From: Crocodylus rhombifer
Taxonomy: Eukaryota; Chordata; Crocodylia; Crocodylidae
Assembly: GCA_038503035.1 (NCBI GenBank)
Contig: JAVSML010018838.1
Location: 1-64,000, forward strand
Length of the DNA: 64,000 bases
Direction: 5' to 3'
Both the position numbers and the translations under genes were made by a program. Below, in pieces: positions 34,946 to 44,401 of this stretch (position 1 is its first letter; each line of letters begins with the position of its first letter). The notes under the pieces are model-generated. The model was not told the DNA's origin. It saw nothing but the letters and a program-made list of their open reading frames with translations, and did not search any database.

Positions 34946-36107
34946 TTCTCTAGCTCCCTTCAGAGCTATCCAGAGTACTGTTCCCATGGCAGTTCCTGGG
35001 TTCTCCTGCTGCCTGGCATAATTAAGGAAGATCCTGACTACTTTGATGGGAAGAAGTGACTTTTCAACTATCCTCTTGGCAGGAAGAGAACAGAGCTGGA
35101 ACGTGCAGCTGAGGGGGAGGTGGAGGTCTCTACTGAAGTGCAAAGACAATGACATTAGGGATGTCTCCAAGGAGAGTGTAGCATGGTACATGGCATTTGT
35201 AAGAGAAAGGAGGTTGGCTTCTCTGGGAGCGAGCTATGGAAATGAATGGCACTGTGGGCTTGTAGCCTGACATTCCTGTTGGAAGGAAGTGAGCTCCCCT
35301 GGCAGCAAGGATTGCTAAAGGCTCACAGGGAGCTTTTAGAAAGGGGGGAAGGTATCATCACTAATATTTTAGAGAGAGGGAAACAGAGGAACAGGCTGCT
35401 GAGAGCACCCATGATACAAGATGCTCTGGGATTGGCCTGTCATTATTTAGTCAAGATCAGCTCAGAAGGACAGGATTGATTTTGTGAACAACACCAGTGG
35501 CTGGACTGAAGGTGTTTGGGGCAGGATCGGTCACCAGCAACTGAGTCCTAGCCCTCCCAATTCATTTAGGTTCAGACTATTGAAAATAATAAACAAGCTG
35601 TAGCCCACAGCCATCTCTGTTTGGTTTGCTAGTGGAGGAGACATGAGGAACACAAGGATGGGCATACTAAATTGAATTTTTACTTAGGAAATGCCTCTGT
35701 TTGTGACCTCAGCTCAGAGCTGCTTGGATAGGAGGCCAGTGGAAAAAAGGTGGTGGAAACAGCTGTGGGTGAGTGACTGGCACTGAAGATGGCAGGAGTG
35801 GAGTGTGGCAGGCCCAGAGAGAAGTGAGAGGCCACTGACTCATAGTACCTGCCTGGGAGAGTCACCCAGATCCTGGCAGTGCAGTGTCTATGGTAGTGGA
35901 TATTACTGTTCTGGTTTTGTTCCCTGCATTGTTCCTTTCCCTCACAGGGGGAAGCATGTCCCTGGTGCTGCCCACAGTACTTGCTGCAAACTTCCAGCCA
36001 GTAATCAAGGGTGCTGCAACTGAAAGCACATGGAAGGCATGGCACATGGAAGAAACAGCCCCAATGCTATATGCCTGTGTGAGTGAGCTTGATTGTCAGA
36101 CTTGCCA
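34946..36107. other. Intergenic: nothing recognised
   Basis: Frames on both strands (for example 35680-36045 minus) lack any recognisable domain. Confidence 0.4.
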
Positions 36108-36640
36108 GGTATATAAGAACTGTCCTACTGGGTCAAAGCAAAGTCCCACCAAGTCCAGTGCCATGCCCCTAACAGAGGCAAGTGGCAGATGCTTTAGAGG
36201 CAGAGTATAAGAAACAGCGCATGTGTAGAGTGATCCCTTTCCTGTCAGACCCTTCCAGTTACCAGCAGTCATAAGTCTATGGCTGTCTTGAGCCTGAAAT
36301 TACATCCTCAACTACTGTGTTTAATAGGCCTTAACAATTTGTTTAACCCTTTTTTAACCCATTATGTTTTTGATCTCCAAAACATCCTCTGGAAAGGAGT
36401 TCCACAAGTTAATTATGTGCTGTGTAAAAAAAAGGATTTCTTTTTATTTTAAACCTGCTGCCTAATAATTTCATTGGGTGCTGCCAAGTTCTTGCATTAT
36501 AACCCACAGTGAATAACAGTTCCCTATTTAGTGTTCCCATAGTCGTGATTGTACAGACCCTACAGACAGCATCATGAGGTCTGCAGCCCACTTTGCTGTA
36601 GAATGTTTCCTCTGATGCTGTCACCTTTTCCATCATGGTA
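36108..36640 (-). mobile_element. Old CR1/L3-type LINE 3' fragment
   Basis: It contains the antisense phrases common in sauropsid CR1 3' regions: aagaactgtcctactgggtc, catcctctggaaaggagttc, and taaacctgctgcctaataat. It is strongly diverged and has no open frame of note. Confidence 0.65.
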
Positions 36641-37654
36641 GCTACTCAGAAGCATAGCCTGAGTACAAATCCAAAGAATCTTCTCAAGCTCAAACCCCAA
36701 AGCTGCTCCACGTGTGTAGGCAGAAGATAAAGACAAGAATGCAAGTGTGAAAGAGCACTCCCCGCACTCCTAAAGTGGATCAGCATCATCATTATCATCA
36801 CCATTGTAAGAAAAGGAACCATCTCCCAGGGAGATTCAGCGGCTTGTCCTAGGTCCCGTGACTTGCCTGTGACAGAGCACAATCTCTTTAGTTGGGAATG
36901 AGTGTCTGAGCCAGCAAATCATGGTCCCTTCTCTGGGAGGCTTCCTATCTAATCAATACATTTATTGGAGAAAAAACAAGGGAACTAAATGTTTTACTTG
37001 TATTTTAAAAGACACTGACGTATGCCTACTGGTCTTGAATCTTGTGATATGGCTGTTCATGCTGGATCTGCTCATGATGGGGCTGCTTTTGTCTCAGTTG
37101 TACTGCAGGGCTAGAGGAAAGAACATGCAGCAAAAGTGGGTGTGGGTGTGGGTGTCAGAGTGATTAGAAATGGTACCTGCCTGGGCCTGTAGGCCAGAGC
37201 AGAGACAACTCCTCATCTCTGTGGAATCAACTTGCAGCGAGGGATTTGTTGCACTAGCTAGCTCCATCATCAGCATCGGGACTCTGCTGTCAGATGCTGC
37301 ACCATGGCAGAGGTGTTAGTGGAATTAATAGTGTTGCTGTACTACTGATCTGGTTTTCAAAAGGTGAAGAGACTGGGTACAGGGCCTAGGTAATGGGAGT
37401 ACACCTGGTGCCTGCCCATGTCACATCTGCCACAAAAGCAGCATCAATAACAGCAGCCTTGAAACACTGAAGAACAAGCCATGGTTGGCAGGCTGCAGTC
37501 TGAAGCAATGCAGTAGCCGAGATTAGGGGCTTTAGCTTGTCTGAATTTGTGAGGCTGGGAAGGATGGTTGCCATAAGCAAAGAAGTTGTGAACTGGTTTC
37601 TGTCCTTACTGGAGATCCTTTCCCCCAGCACCATTGCATCAGCTGTACCACCTG
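36641..37654. other. Intergenic: nothing recognised
   Basis: A short (GGGTGT)n run lies at 37138-37157. Nothing else is defined. Confidence 0.4.
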
Positions 37655-37965
37655 GCTTGCAGGTCTAGCAAAAGGTGACAGGGGACATTGGAGACGCATA
37701 ATGGGTGCACGTGCACCCCTTGAGCGTGGTGGTGCATCCCCTGTGAAAAGCGCCACTGACACTACCAGTGGCACGAGTGGCCAGTCACTGCTTGCCACCT
37801 GCCTCCCCGCAATGATAACCATGCCGTGGCTGCCTGTAGGAGCTCCCTGCTTGCCACTGCCAAGGTCCCACCGCTGACAGCGCTGCTGCTGCCTGTAGGA
37901 GCTCATCTTGCGCCCCCAGCCTCCGGGGGCATGTGGCATTCATGGCAGGGGAGGACTTGATCAAT
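37655..37965 (+). repeat. GC-rich dispersed repeat, copy 1
   Basis: It contains gggtgcacgtgcacccc, then short GC-rich modules of the type ctgcctgtaggagctc and cactgcca, and ends ggggaggacttgatc. Related sequence occurs inverted at 39086-39290 and in the same orientation at 60415-60670. The superfamily is not clear; a degenerate MITE or SINE is possible. Confidence 0.5.
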
Positions 37966-38220
37966 TTTTGTCAGGGAGGTCACTGAAACCATTAAATCAA
38001 AGAACCTCTGTGGCTCCCATAAGGTGCCTTGCCCAATACCGGGCAGGACGCACAGGATGTCATTCAGCTAGAAATGTTGGCCTATAGGAAAGAATGGGGT
38101 CGGTAGATCTCCATACTGTAGCTGCCACGGGGCAGATTAACACACAGGTCCATGGGGTGTGGGCCCCTGGGAAAAATTCAGAGGGGAGGCTAACTGCATG
38201 TGACCGGCTGCCTTCCTGCA

Positions 38221-38702
38221 GGTACCACGGTGCCGGAGGATGCAACACACCAGGCCAAGGCTGAGGTGGAGCCAATATGCATGGGGGTCAGTGGGAGCTC
38301 CGCCCTGGGCTACAGGCAGTGCTATGGGAAGAGCTAGTCACAGCACGAGCACATGTTCAGGGGCCTGGTGGTGCTGCCTGACACACACCCCTACCTGGCG
38401 GCCCTGCAACTGGGACAGCAGTTCTGGAGAGGCAGCATCATTACGTTGTGCTGGGTGTCCATGGCCGCTCACTTTCTGCATTACTGGCAAGGCTCTGCGG
38501 GCAGGCGCGGCTTTCCAGGCCAGCCTGGGGCAGGGCTAGGTGGAGAGCCATGGGTTCCTAGCAAAGGCTACCCATGCCCAGCAGGCCCAGTGTCTCTGGC
38601 TGACCCACTACAGCGCCGACACTTGTGGGTCTGCGGAGCTACAAGTGGAAAGCTACATGCTTCACAACAACTACTCCCAGGTTCCCAAGCACCATGACAT
38701 CA
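38221..38702 (+). pseudogene. Broken exon of a factor XII/HGFAC-like trypsin-fold serine protease
   Basis: An acceptor-like ttcctgcag precedes and a donor-like gtaagt follows the segment. It translates to GLVVLPDTHPYLAALQLG, then CWVSMAAHFLHYW. This follows the start of the protease domain of factor XII and HGF activator (HPY/W-AAL-x-G; CWV-AAHC). The catalytic histidine is kept, but the following cysteine is replaced by phenylalanine. The N-terminal cleavage IVGG-type motif has decayed to FRGL. An in-frame TAG lies at 38335-38337. After a frame change the sequence continues LQVESYMLHNNYSQVPKHHDI, in which the HD corresponds to the catalytic aspartate. No other protease exon is visible nearby, so this is a one-exon relic, or part of a repeat that captured the exon. 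Which family member it came from is uncertain. Confidence 0.65.
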
Positions 38703-38929
38703 GTAAGTCCCCAGCCGAGCTGTGGCCACAGGGCCTCTCCCTCCCCCCACCAAACATGCAGGGCACCCCCATGCTTCGCCTTGATACTTTCATATTTATA
38801 ATGGGCTGTGGGGGGTCTTCAATTTTCTGTTTGCCCAGGGCCCCATTAAATCTTAACCCACCACTGAACTCCCATGAGACAGTGCACCTGTAAGGAGATG
38901 CTTTCAGTAAAAGTATTGATTTGTTTGCT

Positions 38930-39085
38930 AAACTTTCAGCTTATACCACTCCCCTTGCCACATACACCTCAGACCTGACATCCACTAAAAACAACTGTGA
39001 CAAAATTACAGCCTTATGCATTCATACCCAACAGATATTGCAACAACAGCAGGCACATGATAGAGACATCATTCAACCACAGCAC
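38930..39085 (+). pseudogene. Possible retroviral gag remnant
   Basis: The frame reads TSTKNNCDKITALCIHTQQI and then LQQQQAHDRD. It precedes clear gag/pol remnants in the same orientation, but is separated from them by a GC-rich repeat copy. Assignment to gag is by position only. Confidence 0.3.
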
Positions 39086-39290
39086 CGGCCAAGGGTCAGT
39101 GACTACCTGCAGCTGCCGCCAGCAGGGTCAGCGGTGGCCTGCGGGGATCGTGGGCTGCCTGCAGACTCTGCCAGCAGTGGAGGTGGCAGGGTGGTGAATG
39201 GCGACCACTCACAGGCGCTGCTGACATTTTTTGGGGGTGCACATGCACCCACGTGCACCCCCTACATGTCCCCGCCTACTGCCCCCATGG
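39086..39290 (-). repeat. GC-rich dispersed repeat, copy 2 (inverted relative to copy 1)
   Basis: It ends with ggggtgcacatgcacccacg, matching the start of copy 1 on the opposite strand, and has the same kind of agtggaggtggcagg and ctgcctgcag modules. It lies inside the presumed gag region. Confidence 0.5.
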
Positions 39291-40200
39291 CACCAGTAAC
39301 TGTACAGTCTATCCAAAGGATGAATGCCCATGAAGAGTTAATTGGCACTGACACAAGAACTGAGCACCCCTTTCACCCACTCAGGCTGAGGCTATTGTAA
39401 CCACTCTGGGACCTCTTAACAAAGAGATGCTCATAGATTGGGTTACCGAGTCCATAACCTGCCAGCATTTCACTGTCAGCTAGACACCCCTATGCTACTG
39501 CAGTGTTCATTAAGCCCTCCAATGTTTTTAGCTCTCCCACCTGATCTTAAGTATGGATATGCAGGGGGCGAGAGGGAGACCTTGCAACGCATTTTGCATT
39601 TTATATTACCTGGAGTGAGTTTGTTAGGTTTGTTTTACTCAGTAAAACAGAAACCAGGAGAGCACCCAAATCCATTTGTGGCAAAAAAAGGTTTTGGCTT
39701 TGTTATCTGGAGTGGTGCCAATCCCACAGCAGGGATATGCAAACTGGGATTTCAAAGTTTCATCGTTGCAGTCCCTTAATAGTGAAATGAAGGTAGCAGC
39801 AGGAGACTTAACTGAGACTACCACATAGGCCAGGATTGAAGCAAGGCTGGGGGATGTGCCCAGAAAGAAAAGGATTGCAGCTTTTACTGGAGCGCCCAGA
39901 GGCAGAGGCCAAGGATACAAACCCCGCTTAGGGGCGAGAGGCCCATCAATCAGTTGCTGCGGCAATCGGAGGTATGGAGGCAGTTGTTAAGATATAAGCC
40001 CTGGGAGGCAACTGATGGTCTTTCCACATCAGAGCTGCTTAGCCGGCTGGCACGCCATCAGGAAGAGGAAGAGAAGGGCCACAGGTCTCATGAGAGGGAA
40101 GCATATAACCATAGTGGCCAGTCATATTAGGACTGCCTGGTGTTCTTGGTCTGACCCCTGAATGAATTGGTGCCTGTATCTTTTGATCAGTGGGGTAGAC
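39291..40200 (+). pseudogene. Endogenous retrovirus: gag remnant with capsid major homology region
   Basis: Near 39645-39780 the frame contains VKQKPGEHPNPFV, which matches the major homology region pattern (QxxGExxxxF) of retroviral capsid. The flanks have numerous stops and shifts. Gag builds the virion core; this copy cannot encode it. It lies just upstream of protease and RT remnants in the same orientation. The nucleocapsid zinc knuckle is not recognisable. Confidence 0.55.
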
Positions 40201-40420
40201 CAGAGGTTAAGGTGTTCTGGGAAGAGCCAACACCTCAGGGGACACTGAGGCAGCCAACAATGCTATTACACACAGGTGCTTCCATCTCCATCATTAGTTG
40301 TGAGGGCCTCTAAAATTCCCAGTTAAAAGTCCCCAAGACACAAACTTTAGAAGGATTTAACGGGAAGGTTGCCATGGCACCTTTAACCAACTCCCTGTGA
40401 TTTTGGGTGGGAAAATGTGT
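40201..40420 (+). pseudogene. Endogenous retrovirus: protease remnant
   Basis: The segment around 40263-40320 shows LL-x-TGASISIIS, the aspartic protease active-site motif with a hydrophobic flank. The catalytic aspartate codon (40269-40271) is CAC, histidine. A stop follows after about a dozen codons. The enzyme would normally cut the Gag-Pol polyprotein; this one is inactive. Confidence 0.6.
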
Positions 40421-40839
40421 CTGCCTGCCTGTGCCTTTGCTCTCACACCACTAGGAGAGCAAGGAATCAGGGGCGGATGTCCTGCGCCAGCTCTGTGCAG
40501 TAGTGGATTTGGCCAATAATGTAATTTTAGATTAGTCAGGATATAACAGCCCAGCAACTGATCCAGATGTGCAAGTCATTTCAGTCACACACTGCTGTGT
40601 TGCTTTAAAACTTGGTGTGGCCACAGCGGCCTGCAAATGTCCAGGGCATTGATAACACTGTTCCTACAGTCTGGGCACACAGTAAGTTGGAATGTGGCAG
40701 GATAGACACCTCTGAAAAGGTAGAGGGTCCTGATTCATCCCCACAGAAACAATACAGGTTCCCAGCGGCTGCTGAACCTGGTATTTTTCAAGTCATTCAG
40801 AGCCTCATGCAATAAAAAGTCCTAGTTGAACAACCCAGT

Positions 40840-41540
40840 ACCAATAATAGTCCAGTCTGGTCAGTCTTAAAGGAAGGTGGAAAAACCTGGTGACTCACTA
40901 TTGACTATCGTGAGCTTAATTGATACACTCCTCCACAAGCTGCTGTGGTTGCTAAGTATCTAGAGGTTATAGCCTCCATAGCACGGAGTGCTAAATAGTT
41001 TTCTGTTCTGGATTTGTCAAATGTCTTTTTTGCCATCCCTTTGCACCCCGACTTGCCTTCACCTTTAAGGGTCGGCAGTACACATTCACCCGAGACCCTC
41101 AATGGTTTCATAATGCACCAGCCATCTGCCGCTTGCACGTAATTAAAATGTGGGACCTGCTTCCAGTTGCTGACCGGGATCATGTTATCTTGTATGAAGA
41201 TGATATTTTGATTACTGCTGCCACCAGAGAACAGAGTTTGGAACGCACTCAAACAGTTCTGGCCATGATATGTGACTTTGGATTTCAGATCAGCTCACAG
41301 AAGGCACAGCTGGTACAACGACAAGTTAAGTATCTGGGCATTGAATTAGGAACAGAGGGCCGGACCCATGATAAGCAAAGAATTGAACTTCTGTGCAAAC
41401 TTCCAGCTCCTACCGACTTAACAACCCTCCATTCATTTTTGGGCCTGGCAGGGTTTTCATGTGAATTTATTGAGTTTTACACTGAAAAAGCTGCTTTACT
41501 ACATCAGCTACTAAAAAAGAGTCAGCCATGGGCGTGAGGC
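40840..41540 (+). pseudogene. Endogenous retrovirus: reverse transcriptase remnant
   Basis: In pieces spread over three frames, the order of RT motifs is kept. There is a YREL-type motif near 40905, VLDLSNVFFAIPLHP at about 41008-41050 (first catalytic aspartate kept), then YEDDILITA near 41194-41220. The last is the YxDD box with glutamate at x, where V or M is usual. The frame at 41133-41537 continues FGFQISSQKAQLVQRQVKYL and LHSFLGLAGF, the typical class I retroviral thumb. At least two frameshifts lie between the pieces. Confidence 0.8.
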
Positions 41541-42210
41541 CCTGCTCAGCAAAGTGCTTTTAATAAGTTGTGGCATGTCCTGATGCAAGCCCCAGCATTG
41601 GCCTGTCCTAGACCAAAGTTACCTTTTGAGTTATGTTTAGCTGGCTCAGAAGACAGGTTAGGTGCTATGCTTTTACAGGACCATGGCACTTGGCTAAGGC
41701 CTATAGCCTATGCGTCATGAATACTGAACTAAGCTGAACAAGCATTCACTCCCTGTGAAAAGGAAGTCTTTGCTCTAGTCTGGGCCTTACATCACTGGGA
41801 ATACAGGTAACCCCCCGCTTAACGTTGTTTCACTTAGCGCTATTTCACTATAATGCTAATTTTAAATTGATACCTGATTTCACTTAGCGCTCAATGAGTT
41901 TCATTATAATGCTCACGGTCACCATCTTGGGTCATTAAAAACAATTGCGATCCCCATCTTGGGTCATCAAATACTTCCGGTTTCACTTAATGCTTGGTTT
42001 TTCAGGAACCAATTAAGAGTGCTAAGCAGGGGTTGCCTGTACTTAATTGGCAACAGCCTGAGTGGTCTTGCAAACAAGCCACGCTCCTGTCAAATGTTTT
42101 GTCAGGCAAAATCAATGAAGCCAAGGTTTCTAATCCTCAACTGGCTCAATTAAACTGAAATGTGACTGTAGAAAAGGTCCCCCACTGGTGCCTTGTCCCT
42201 TATGCCCTTG
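41541..42210 (+). pseudogene. Endogenous retrovirus: RT-RNase H connection, split by a MITE
   Basis: The text on either side of the insertion at 41804-42039 is collinear with the connection domain (LAGSEDRLGAMLLQ; EKEVFALVWALHHWE on the left, SGKINEAKVSNPQ on the right). Stops are present. This links the RT piece to the RNase H piece downstream. Confidence 0.6.
41804..42039. mobile_element. Tigger/pogo-type MITE with TA target duplication
   Basis: Ends are caggtaaccccccgcttaa and, inverted, caggcaacccctgcttagc. TA flanks both ends (41802-41803, 42040-42041). The cgcttaacg phrase near the end is characteristic of Tigger-like mariner elements. The interior repeats tttcacttagcgct. Non-autonomous, 236 bp. 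Confidence 0.85.
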
Positions 42211-42214
42211 ATGC

Positions 42215-42759
42215 AAAAAGCAGTTCGTTTCTTTTGGAGGCTTGCAAATAAATCTCAGGCACACACTATTAGCAGCACAAAAGGTGTATTTGCAAATAGG
42301 GTCGGAGCAGAGTCAGAGGACTTCAGATTACTCCGCCCACTGAGGAAATTCTTAGCTGGCTTTTATCTCTTCCCTCCTGGGCACGTGGGCAGAAACAGGA
42401 ACTCTTACAACTCATTTCCAGTTCATACAAACATACATGTGATTACGTCACTTCATCCGTTGCATGTATATTAGAATTAACTACTTAAGTATGCGGGGTG
42501 GATAGGCATATATGCATCAGCTAATTACGCACGCTCAGAAAGCTCTCTAGGTTACCAAGAGTTGAAATCCCCCCCCTTTCAAGGACACAGTCAGTTGAAT
42601 TCCAGCTTCTGTAATCTGCATGTGAAAGTCAGGGGGAGAGAAAAAGGGAGTGATTCTTAGCATAAAAGGTCCTTGGTAGTGTTTCTTCTTATCAGGTACG
42701 AGATGCAAACTGTGCAGTTCTAACAATACTCCATTTACAATATTTCTAACACCCTAACA
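42215..42759 (-). mobile_element. LTR-like segment in antisense inside the retroviral pol
   Basis: Read on the minus strand it begins tgttagggtgttagaaat, carries a TATA-like gagataaaagcc near 42363-42374, and ends near gcaagcctcca. This is the usual layout of an LTR. It sits between the connection and RNase H parts of the older retrovirus. I did not find a convincing target duplication, so the left edge (42215-42232) is uncertain. Confidence 0.5.
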
Positions 42760-42768
42760 GCGCAGCCG

Positions 42769-43338
42769 GTGGAAGGAGGGGAGACACCTAGTGGAGCCAC
42801 TCAGGTGTGCTCACTACCACAAATTACACCAGAAAAGCTGAGTCCATTTGCTTTTTGCATTTGTGATCCAGCTCTAGAAAGTGTGGAGGATATTTTAGTG
42901 TGGTTTGTTGATGGGTCTAGTTACTATCAGGAAGGGAAACCCCATACTGGGTTTGCAGCAATTAAAGTGGCTGAAAACAAATTCCAGCACAAGCCTGGAC
43001 AGAATCAGCGGGAACACCTACTGGTTTATAAAGGATCCTGTGAACTCCATTCTGCTCAAGCCGCAGAAGTGGTGGCTGTTGCGGTGGCGCTGGAAAATTC
43101 CAGAGGCACCACTGGTCGGGTTTGCATTTTCTCTGATTCGGATTGGGTAGTGTGTGCACTATTGGACTGGTTACCCTTATGGGAATTGAGGGGATGGGTC
43201 TCTTCAGATGGGAAACAAATTACCTACGCACAGCTACTGCGCTATGTGTGTAACATAGCAGAACAATTCAAGGTGCCTATTAGCATAGGGAAAGCAAAGG
43301 CACACCGAAAGATGTCATGGACTGCTGATCTAAATAAT
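42769..43338 (+). pseudogene. Endogenous retrovirus: RNase H domain, first part
   Basis: A 190-codon open stretch with WFVDGSSYYQEGKPHTGFAA (first catalytic aspartate), then HSAQAAEVVAVAVALE (catalytic glutamate), VCIFSDSDWVVCAL (second aspartate) and KAKAHRKMSW near the end. The order and spacing are those of retroviral RNase H. The domain is cut at 43338 by a solo LTR; the last conserved aspartate lies on the other side. This is one of the best-preserved parts of the element. Confidence 0.85.
43335..43338 (+). repeat. Target-site duplication TAAT, left copy
   Basis: The four bases before the TG start of the solo LTR are repeated after its CA end (44398-44401). Confidence 0.8.
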
Positions 43339-44397
43339 TGTGCCAGGCTAGTTGGTAGTGACAGGCTAGCCCAGGGGTTTTGAAAGGGTAAAAGATAATT
43401 GGAGGACTTGGGATTCCCTTTACTCACCAATCAGGCTCCAGAGACTCACCCTCTGTGTCCCCTGATTGGCCCCTTGGGTCACCTGGAGGGGGATAGAAGG
43501 GGCAGCGGCTGAGTCAGGAGAGACTAGCAGGGACCACAAGGAAGGAGCTTCAAAGAGCTAGCAAGAGCTGGGCCAGCGGGGCGGGAGCAGTTGCCCCAGA
43601 AGTATCTGAAGGAGTGGGACCTGCAGGCAGCAGTTGACCCTCAGCAGCACCACGTGAGGCTGGCAGGAGGCTCCCCACTTGGCTCCAGGATCCCCTACAA
43701 GAAGCTGCAGCCGGCAGGAGAGGCTCCCCAGCTCCAGCAAGGATCTGAGCAGTGGCCTGAGAGGTTTCCAGCTCTGGTTCCAGCTCCTCCAATCCTCCAA
43801 TGACAGGTCTGGCAGCGCAACATGAGGCCGGGGCTCCAGGAAAGTCAAGACCCCTTGCATGATGGAGTAATGCCAGCACTGGTGGCTGTGTGGTATAGTT
43901 TCTACCTACCACATGAGTGATATGAGTTCAAGTCCCAGCTGCAATGAGTGAAGTAAGAAAGACTCTCTTGTTGCAGTGGAAAGGGGCCACTGTGTTTTCT
44001 CTCTTTCCCCACCTCCAGGTACCTAGGCCCTATGTTCCTTGTTATTTGACGTTTTGTATTTTGTGCCTTTTATATTTCACCAACCAGTATTGTTTGTTCT
44101 GCTGTTTGTGTTTTATATTTTGTTAACCCTGTCTTTTGGCAATGATTGTAAGTGTCTAACCGTTGTTGGATCCTGCCTCCTTGGGTCATTGTAGTGTCCC
44201 CTATGCCCCCTGGTTTATGCTTGTTATGTTCCCAGTACTGTTCTCTCATTAAAAGATATATGGTTAAGTCCCCATTGGTGGTTTGGCTCTGCTCTATAGG
44301 GGGAGGAGAGTCCCTATACCTCCCACAGCGCGTGTGCACCTGCTTCAATCCCTTCATTTGGAGAGGGGGTACCTCTTGGAGTACCGCCCAGGTTACA
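43339..44397 (+). mobile_element. Solo LTR (1059 bp) inserted in the RNase H reading frame
   Basis: It starts TGTGCCAGG and ends GGTTACA, flanked by TAAT on both sides. The poly(A) signal ATTAAA at 44248-44253 shows that it lies in sense orientation. Insertion fell on a codon boundary of the host element, and the host frame resumes directly after the right TAAT. A 4-bp duplication is typical of gammaretrovirus-like (class I) integrases. No internal viral sequence is present, so two LTRs recombined to leave one. Confidence 0.9.
43883..43945 (+). other. tRNA-like segment with Pol III A and B boxes inside the solo LTR
   Basis: The sequence tggtatagtttc fits the A-box consensus and gttcaagtc fits the B box, spaced as in a tRNA. 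A D-arm stem ggta/tacc can form. The anticodon and acceptor stems do not pair well, so it is not a functional tRNA gene. It may be a tRNA-derived SINE fragment within the LTR, or chance. Confidence 0.35.
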
Positions 44398-44401
44398 TAA
44401 T

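Noticed and set aside
38921..39400. A 159-codon frame as an intact gag gene
   Set aside because: Its second half is made of the GC-rich repeat copy at 39086-39290, so the frame is a composite and not a gene.
43550..43912. Antisense frame of 120 codons in the solo LTR
   Set aside because: Lies wholly inside a non-coding LTR with clear boundaries.
43883..43945. A functional tRNA gene
   Set aside because: A and B boxes match, but the acceptor and anticodon stems do not form.
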